From positions 4,650,001 to 4,714,000 of the forward strand of contig JAWQUS010000002.1 of NCBI GenBank assembly GCA_036365455.1: DNA of 64,000 nt, read 5' to 3'. Source of the DNA: Macrosoma leucophasiata (Eukaryota > Arthropoda > Insecta > Lepidoptera > Hedylidae). Positions 57,480-64,000 of this stretch are shown here, in pieces. The notes beneath the pieces are model-generated. The model made no database searches, was not told the origin of the DNA, and saw only the letters and a list, made by a program, of their open reading frames with translations. The position numbers and the translations under genes are program-made. The first letter of the stretch is position 1, and every line of letters begins with the position of its first letter.

Positions 57480-57930
57480 GATGTTATACTTCTTCACTTT
57501 TTTTTTGTTCAAACTTTAGGAAGAAGAGATTATAAACACATTGAAAACGTAAGAATATTTTAACAAATTTGGAAATATGTACTATATGCGTACTCAGTGT
57601 CCAGGACAATAACGAGTAATAGACTTATATGCAACTATATTTATTATTCAAAATAGACTGTAGGCATAACTTTTGCTTGACTCATATTATTAATTTTTAG
57701 ATGCTATGTAAATCTAATATTTTAATACATTCCAGCGGGCTGCTGTGATCTTTTATTGCTATTCTAATTTTTCGAATCTCACCATAAGTGTATGCATGAG
57801 GGCTGTGTGCGACTATGAATGACTTCATTCGAATTATTCGATTAGTGTATTACTTATATTCAATTCGAATATAAACATTACTAAGTAATTAATTCGGATA
57901 GAAAGATTAATCGCAATCGCGCATCGCTAG
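57480..57930. other. No feature recognised
   Basis: AT-rich, with a TTCGAAT-rich stretch around 57825-57865. Confidence 0.4.
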
Positions 57931-57934
57931 GTTA

Positions 57935-58307
57935 GGGGCCGTTCAAGTATTACGTGAGCACTATGGGGGGGCGGGGGGGTCTTTGCTCTGCTTATTTTGG
58001 ATGACATGGGGGGTAGGGGAGTCTAGATGATGATTACGTCATCGGTAGTTATTTACTTTTTTACACGAATGGCAACCCTCACATTGTCTTTGCTTGAAAA
58101 CGAAACGCTTTTTCGGGGATTCCCGCAAATAATGCATACGAATTATAACATTATAATTATAATATTTAAAAAAACAATACATTAATTGAAAAATGGTTAC
58201 GTAAGCATGGGGGGAGGGGGTAAGAGCTTTGCTTACTTATGCTGACAGGGGGGATGGGGGGGTAAAGAATTGTAATAAATCTGCTTACGTAATACTTGAA
58301 CGACCCC
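57935..58307. mobile_element. TIR element with G-run blocks (373 bp)
   Basis: Ends GGGGCCGTTCAAGTATTACG and CGTAATACTTGAACGACCCC. Inside are repeated G-runs (near 57965-58020 and 58207-58262) and CATGGGGGG-type words on both sides. No coding capacity. The target duplication is not clear. Confidence 0.75.
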
Positions 58308-58309
58308 TT

Positions 58310-59035
58310 CGGTTCTAAAATTGAATGCAATAAGACGTCATAGTACGAGCCCTGTAATGCCCTGTATAGTTTTAAGTTGATCACAATATATCATTAGGTT
58401 GCGTAACTTTGTTCTGTGATAGATATGCCATTGATTGGAATAATAATTGTTAATTCTACTGAAATGTAATTGGTTTAGAACCGTGAAGTTTTTTAACACG
58501 CATTTATTTTTTCTCTGTTTTTTTATGATGTTATTTATTAGTGTAACACGGTTTTAGTGAAGATTATTTGAAGCTATTTTCTTTTATTATATAAACAAAA
58601 TGTTTCAAACGCTTCTATCACTTCTAGCAGCTGTTTGAGGTACGCGTGGATAACATTTTTAACTACCTGCCTTAAGTTATTATGTGTATCGTGCTGTTCT
58701 ACTCTTCTGCCTCGGTTGGATAGAGACAAAATATCCATATAATCGCAATACGGATGGTGTGTGCAAAACTAGTAGTGATTGCTCCTTTTGTATAACGGAC
58801 TTTCACATTTATAATAGTAAATAAATGGTGTTGTGTCCACTCACATCTTTGGTTTATTGTTATTGCACCAATAAAATAATTTCTTGTATTCTCGTATTGT
58901 AATGTCGAGTTGCAAGTGACACTAATAGAGTTGCGCACTTCCATTAATTGGATAACACAAAGGCAAGATGAAAATTTGTGTAGGGTACACGACATTATCA
59001 CATGGCGGTTGTATATCTATACTTTTATTGGACTG
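58310..59035. other. No feature recognised
   Basis: AT-rich intergenic sequence. Confidence 0.4.
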
Positions 59036-59037
59036 TA

Positions 59038-59347
59038 TCTTTTTTATTAGGTGATCCTTCCTAAGTAGAACTTGCTTCAATATAAAGACTAAATATTGTA
59101 GAAATTAAACTTGCGGGTTTTCTCGCGTATACAACACTCCCAAACTTCTTCCTACACCCGACGTTTCGGTCGCTTTCCAGCTACCGTGGTCACGGGCAGA
59201 CTGCCCGTAACTGCCCGAAACGTCGGGTGTAGGAAGAAGTTTGGGAGTGTTGTATACGCGAGAAAACCCGCAAGTTTAATTTCTACAATATTTAGTCTTT
59301 ATATTGAAGCAAGTTCTACTTCTTAGGAAGGATCACCTTATAAAAAA
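59038..59347. mobile_element. Long palindrome built on the 5973-6118 MITE family
   Basis: Arms of about 130 bp (59038-59170 and 59214-59347). The inner part matches the MITE at 5973-6118 (AAACTTGCGGGTTTTCTCGC). The outer part (GGTGATCCTTCCTAAG, GAACTTGCTTCAATATAAAG) lies on both sides, so flanking sequence was duplicated in inverted form too. Confidence 0.8.
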
Positions 59348-59590
59348 AAAATATGTAGGTAAGTAAAAAAATCCGCAAGTTTAATTTCTACAAAGTATGA
59401 AGCTCGCGAAAACCTACGAAAACTTAAGACTAAATATATTTTTATTAAACGATGAGCTATTGAGATAAGTAGTATATATTAATTAATTTATTAACGTACG
59501 AAAATGTAATACAGATCTAACATTTCTCATAATTTTAACATTTTCTCACCCGATAACACAGCGGCAGAATATTAAACACCTATAATCTAA

Positions 59591-59736
59591 CCCCCTTTTT
59601 CATAAACGTATTTCAGCTAAAGTGTTGCTAATGTCTCCTTTGTCCTTTTCTATCCTGCACATTTGACAATGCAACTGACAAAGACAAAGCATTCTATAGC
59701 TTAAACGTGTCTAATGTACGTTTATGACTAAGGGGG
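59591..59736. mobile_element. TIR MITE, family B (146 bp)
   Basis: Collinear with 34391-34536 over its full length, with scattered substitutions. Confidence 0.8.
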
Positions 59737-59769
59737 ATAGTTGATAAGCATTTAATAGCCGTTATAAAA

Positions 59770-59879
59770 GAAAACTTCGGCTATAGTCCAAAAAAAGAGA
59801 TAATGCTCTACGAAGCCGAAACCAGCCGATTGTCTCTTTCCTTAGCTCGATGTGCAATATTTCTCGATGAGCACTGTAC
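59770..59879. mobile_element. TIR MITE, family A (one end only)
   Basis: GATAATGCTCTACGAAGCCG then GCTCGATGTGCAATATTTCT and a GAGCACTGTA end. The other half is missing. Confidence 0.65.
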
Positions 59880-59884
59880 CATAA

Positions 59885-60320
59885 TGTTATAAATTGACTT
59901 TTTTGTAACAATAACCGAAACATAACCGGGACCAACGACGAAAGTCTTCCAAAACATGGAAAATTAAATGCTTATAATTGTCGTCATACGATCTCACTCA
60001 TCAATATGCTGTCTACGCTTGTTCGTGCTTAAGATAAGCTACCAGAACTTTTCATAATCGCATTTCTATGTAATTCGTTTGTTTTAACAAAGTGCAGTAG
60101 GTAATCATAAAGTCTTGAACTTGAAAATGTACCATACATTTGGATACTGAACGGTCTTATCAAATTTCAAAGATAAGTTTCATTTTTAATTCATTTTGTA
60201 CGGTTTCAGTACTCTACTGGTGTCGTACTTTATCTGTACGATAAAAGCATTTTAGTGAACACACAATGTAATGAAATTTGTGAGAATAATCAATCACATG
60301 ATAACAATTTATCTTTTTTT
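59885..60320. other. No feature recognised
   Basis: AT-rich intergenic sequence. Confidence 0.4.
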
Positions 60321-60325
60321 ATCTA

Positions 60326-60415
60326 ATGTACCATCGAAGAAGAAAACCATTGCAAATTCGACTTTATTTCCACACTAATAAGGCACTGACGTGACATTTC
60401 TTCGATGGTACATAT
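60326..60415. repeat. Short inverted-repeat element
   Basis: AATGTACCATCGAAGAA and TTCTTCGATGGTACATATT flank about 50 bp. Confidence 0.65.
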
Positions 60416-60429
60416 TATATAATGTACAT

Positions 60430-61885
60430 ATTTTGATATCGTTAATTTCGACACGTGCTATTTCCATTTAAATGACTGTATTTGACTGTTTTTTTATGCA
60501 TTTATGTGCCCTGTAGTGCTGATTGTCACGGACATGGGAAGATCAAACTCATATCTCTTTTTAGTCTTTGGCCAGACCCAACATAAATCCGTAATATTGT
60601 TTTATTTCAGTAATAGTAGGGAAGGCCAAGAGGGACTTTTGGATTTAACGAAAGCGTCAGATTAATATATGGGAGATACTTGCAACCTGTTGAGTACCTT
60701 CATCAAATCTAAAGTTTCTGTACTGAGACGAACCCTTAGGGCTCCGCCACAAGCTTGCCTCACATCCAAATCGTAAGAAATTTGAATGGAAGCTTTGATT
60801 TGATAAACTCGAGGACTATCTCAAGGATTGAAATGCTTGGCTAAATGCTGGTCTAGCTGCACAAGGTTGTTAAATGTGATAATCAATGTGTATTGTTGAT
60901 ATATAATTAATAATAATATTGATAATGTATTATATTGTTTAATTTTAAGTTTATTTAAATGATGGAAAATTGTAAAATTATGTCATAAAGATATTTTTAA
61001 AAGAGCTGACTGAGTTTTTTAGCTGCAGTTTTTTCTCAGATTATATTGTCCTTTGGCCAGTGAATGACAAAGAATGACTCTTTTTCTTTTCTCTTTAATC
61101 TTTGTTGTCAGTCAGTTTGTAAAAGGTGAAATGAGACATTCTACTGATATACTTTAGTGATATTCTCCATTATGTGTTCTAATTGGACATGTATGTATAT
61201 CAATTGTGGTTCACTTTAATCAATTTATTTTGTTTGTTTTTGACTTGTCAGAAGCGGTGCTTGCTACCCTAAATAATTTTCTGATTCTGATTGGGTTCAC
61301 TTGACACTCCTTTCTGTGTATCTGATATTTTTCAGCAATTTGGCACCTCCATTTTTGGAAGAACGAAATCTTTTCGTAAAGAACGTGGGTCAAGGATGCG
61401 TCAGATATTCTGAGAGGGTGTTAAATGTGTCCAAACAAAGTTCCTATCCAAAATTCTGACGATTCGAAAGTGAAGTAAGATCGTGGCGACCATTATGTTT
61501 TAAGGGCTCTCCTACGGAATCTTTAGGTATGATATTGATGGAGGTACCCAACATGGTGGAGGCATCTTCCATATCTAAATCTGATGTGCTCGAGTAAATC
61601 CAAAAAAAAAAACGCCTCTTGGGCCCCTTGACCCTATTTTAACAAAATACTGATATAAAAAGAGTTGTAGTGTTCGACGGTATGTATCTTTATCTTTCTT
61701 CAACGTCCATTTGTATTTTAATAATAATACTTGGTGCCTTATTGTCCACTTTCATGAATTATTCAATAGTATTGTGTGCCATTTGCCATTCGGTAGGAAA
61801 TCTTTAGCTAGATTTAATATAAGTCGACTTGATACACAGAAGTAAAGTTAAGTTAGTAATAATGTGTAATTAGACTTAGTGTAAA
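60430..61885. other. No gene recognised
   Basis: 60995-61130 resembles the LINE 3' UTR-like stretch at 16555-16700 (AAAGAGCTGACTGAGTTTTT, CCAGTGAATGACAAAGAATG). Otherwise unassigned. Confidence 0.4.
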
Positions 61886-61891
61886 ATGCTG

Positions 61892-62161
61892 TACAGAATC
61901 AAACAAGAAATATTGCACATCGACTTTGGGAAAGAGACTTCGGCTATTTTCGGCTCTGTAGAGCTATATCTCTTTCGCACCGACGAAATTTATCTGTCCT
62001 ATATGACGTTTGTCAACCATTTGGGTCAAAGTTTTGACCAATGCCGCACTATCAGTGCTTACGTATGCAGTGTGCAACAGAGCTAACGCTATACGAAGTC
62101 GAAACTAGCCAATTGGCTCTATCTTAAGCTCGATGCGCAATGTTTCTTAGCCAGTACTGTA
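61892..62161. mobile_element. TIR MITE, family A
   Basis: GTACAGAATCAAACAAGAAA at the left and CTTAGCCAGTACTGTAC at the right. The interior phrase GGTCAAAGTTTTGACCAATG matches copy 14583-14842 in reverse at this point. Confidence 0.7.
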
Positions 62162-62164
62162 CCG

Positions 62165-62900
62165 TGACTAATAGTAGATCTAGTCCTTTTCAATAACGGG
62201 GACATTCGTCGACTGGTTTAAGCAAATATTGTCCCAATTTTTGTAAATAATATATATTACGCTTTATTCAATGGTACTGTTTATTTAATTTGCACCATAA
62301 CATATTAAAGATTTTATAAAGAAAAACGAATTAGATTATGTAGTTTTTTTACGAGTTGTGGTTTAAGACTTGTAACCTTGTTACTAAAATGTGTGTTAAA
62401 ACATGTTGGATTGTTATAGAGATCCTGTTTAAGAATTGGCATCAAAGGTGTTTTTTTTCAATTTATCTACACTTGGAAACGTTTTCGGATGAGAGCGCCC
62501 TCTGCGCTCGCTGATTGCCCGGTGAAGTAGACTTGTGCCGTCTCGAGACGGCCGTATATATAAGTCCATACAAAAAAAAATTGGAAACGCACAAATCTTG
62601 TATTTCTGATGTTCACTCATATGTTTTTTAACTATAGATTTTGATGATTTTACACGCTATAATTTTTTAGTTTTTAATATTTAAGTACAATGATAGATGT
62701 GGATTCAGTGTGGGACCATAATTCAATGTAGATACCTAATCGCTTGATACCAAATATTATTGTATAAATATTTATTATACCCATTCAGTGCCCCGCCTGT
62801 TTTTTTTAATTAGCGCCAGTCCCTGTGTGGTTGAATTCACACCGCTGAAATATAATGAAAAAAAATTAATAAAACAGATTTCTTGTGACAATTCCATATA
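62165..62900. other. No gene recognised
   Basis: Contains a 16-nt palindrome GCCGTCTCGAGACGGC near 62540. The rest is AT-rich. Confidence 0.4.
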
Positions 62901-62903
62901 ATA

Positions 62904-64000
62904 GATTGGGGAAAAAGTTTCTTCGCATTTTTTAAGATAATTCAGAACATTTATTAATATAGTTTATTTAAATTTAACTAAAGTATGTATGTACCGTTTT
63001 GTTCGATAACTTTTTGCCATCTTGTAGGTAGGGACATGATCCCATTGCTATAAAAATTTTGGGACTTCTCATCAAAATACCGCGACAAGTGGATTTGGCA
63101 GTCCTCTCGTGATGTTAACCTAACATTGCATAAAGAATTCTGAAGAGACCGAAACAGGTAGAAATCTGAAGGTGCAAGGTCAGGACTACGGCGGATGCAT
63201 TAACACCTCCCAGCCAAACTCTCTTAATTTTTGCTGAGTGGTTATAGATGTGTGAGGTCTAGCGTTATCATGATGAAACACCACACCCCTTCTGTTGATC
63301 AATACCGGCCGCTTTCTCTCAACTTCTTGCTTTAATCTCATCAGTTGTTCGCAGTAGAGTTCAGAATCGATAGACCTGCCTGGTGGTAATAGCTCATAAT
63401 GAATAATGCCCTTCCAATCCCACCACACACACAACATCACCTTATTGCGAGTTAACCCGGGTTTCGCCACAGTCTGTGAAGCCTGACCGGCCTTTGACCA
63501 CGACCTTTTTCGCACGTTCTTGTCGTACGTGATCCACTTTTCATCACCAGTTATCAGCTTCTTCAAAAATGATTCGGTTTCATTACGTCGTAATAAAGAA
63601 TCACAAATGTGTACTCAACACGGTTCATCGTGAGGTACCCAAATATCGAGCTTTTTTTGTACCCAGCTTTTTTCAAATGCGCCAAAACTGTTTTGTGATC
63701 AATTCTCAGTTCTTCAGCTACGTCGTAACTACTGATATGTCGATCTTGCTCCACTTTATCAAAAATGGCATCCATTTTATCCGTAATAGGGCGACCAGAG
63801 CGAGGTGCATCTTTGACATCAAAATTTCCGGATTGAAAACGCTTAAACCAAATTTGTGCTACTCTCACAGACACTGCACTAGGTCCATAAACATCGCAAA
63901 TTTTTTTCGCGGCTTGCGTTGCATTTTTACCTTTTTTGTAGTAAAATTTTAAAATGTATCGAATTTCTTCATTAGATTCACTCATCTTGACAGTACGAAA
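62904..64000 (-). mobile_element. Mariner element, cut by the window end
   Basis: The terminal repeat at 62904 (GATTGGGGAAAAAGTTTCTTC, one change from the copy at 23147) is preceded by TA. The transposase start is at 63985. About 165 bp of 5' end should lie beyond 64000. Very similar to 23147-24425. Confidence 0.9.
62985..63985 (-). pseudogene. Mariner transposase with several breaks
   Basis: Opens MSESNEEIRYILKFYYKKG, with an intact N-terminal helix-turn-helix region, then a deletion of about 22 nt near 63630, a shortened A-run and a small insertion near 63615 that disrupt the frame. The catalytic region is open again (TGDEKW, HDNARPH) until a 2-nt deletion near 63188 separates the third Asp. 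The breaks differ from those of the copy at 23326, so the copies decayed independently. Confidence 0.9.

Overview
This window is eukaryotic nuclear DNA, most likely from a lepidopteran insect. It is AT-rich, contains two spliced host genes with GT/AG introns, and is packed with mariner copies, a CsRn1/Kabuki-like Ty3/gypsy element, Jockey- and RTE-like LINEs, tRNA- and 5S-headed SINEs and many small inverted-repeat elements. The lineage is inferred from this repeat mix and the insect-like proteins; no marker gene proves it.

Host gene 1 is adenylosuccinate synthetase (AdSS), on the minus strand. Four coding exons are visible: 37437-37622, 15183-15285, 6177-6310 and 2526-2671. The gene runs off the left edge. 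Its first intron is about 22 kb and holds most of the large transposons. Host gene 2, on the plus strand, is PGAP6/TMEM8, a GPI-processing membrane protein. It has four exons (47857-48139, 51472-51720, 53540-54676, 55948-56681) that join in frame to about 800 residues. The two genes are divergent, about 10 kb apart.

Layout. 1-15 kb: AdSS introns with SINEs, MITEs, hairpins, a 5'-truncated mariner and LINE remnants. 15.5-16.1 kb: a 576-bp foldback element with a 9-bp target duplication. 17.9-20.9 kb: a 5'-truncated Jockey-like LINE. 23.1-24.4 kb: a mariner with intact ends but a broken transposase. 25.2-30.3 kb: a complete gypsy element with near-identical LTRs, nested in an RTE-like LINE tail. 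32.1-33.8 kb: a degenerate satellite-like array. 33.2-36.8 kb: SINEs, a MITE and a tandemly duplicated LINE tail. 38-47.4 kb: the intergenic region, a mosaic of direct and inverted repeats, a decayed RTE-like LINE and a long-inverted-repeat structure. 47.4-57.2 kb: PGAP6. 57.3-62.9 kb: AT-rich flank with MITEs. 62.9-64 kb: a third mariner, cut by the window end.

The two host genes have unrelated housekeeping roles (purine synthesis; GPI-anchored protein processing) and nothing suggests joint function beyond adjacency. I found no sign of a new enzymatic or defence system. The most unusual material is in the mobile fraction: a SINE central block shared by 5S-headed and tRNA-headed families, the foldback element, several insertions nested one in another with readable target duplications, and the inverted-repeat mosaic between the genes.
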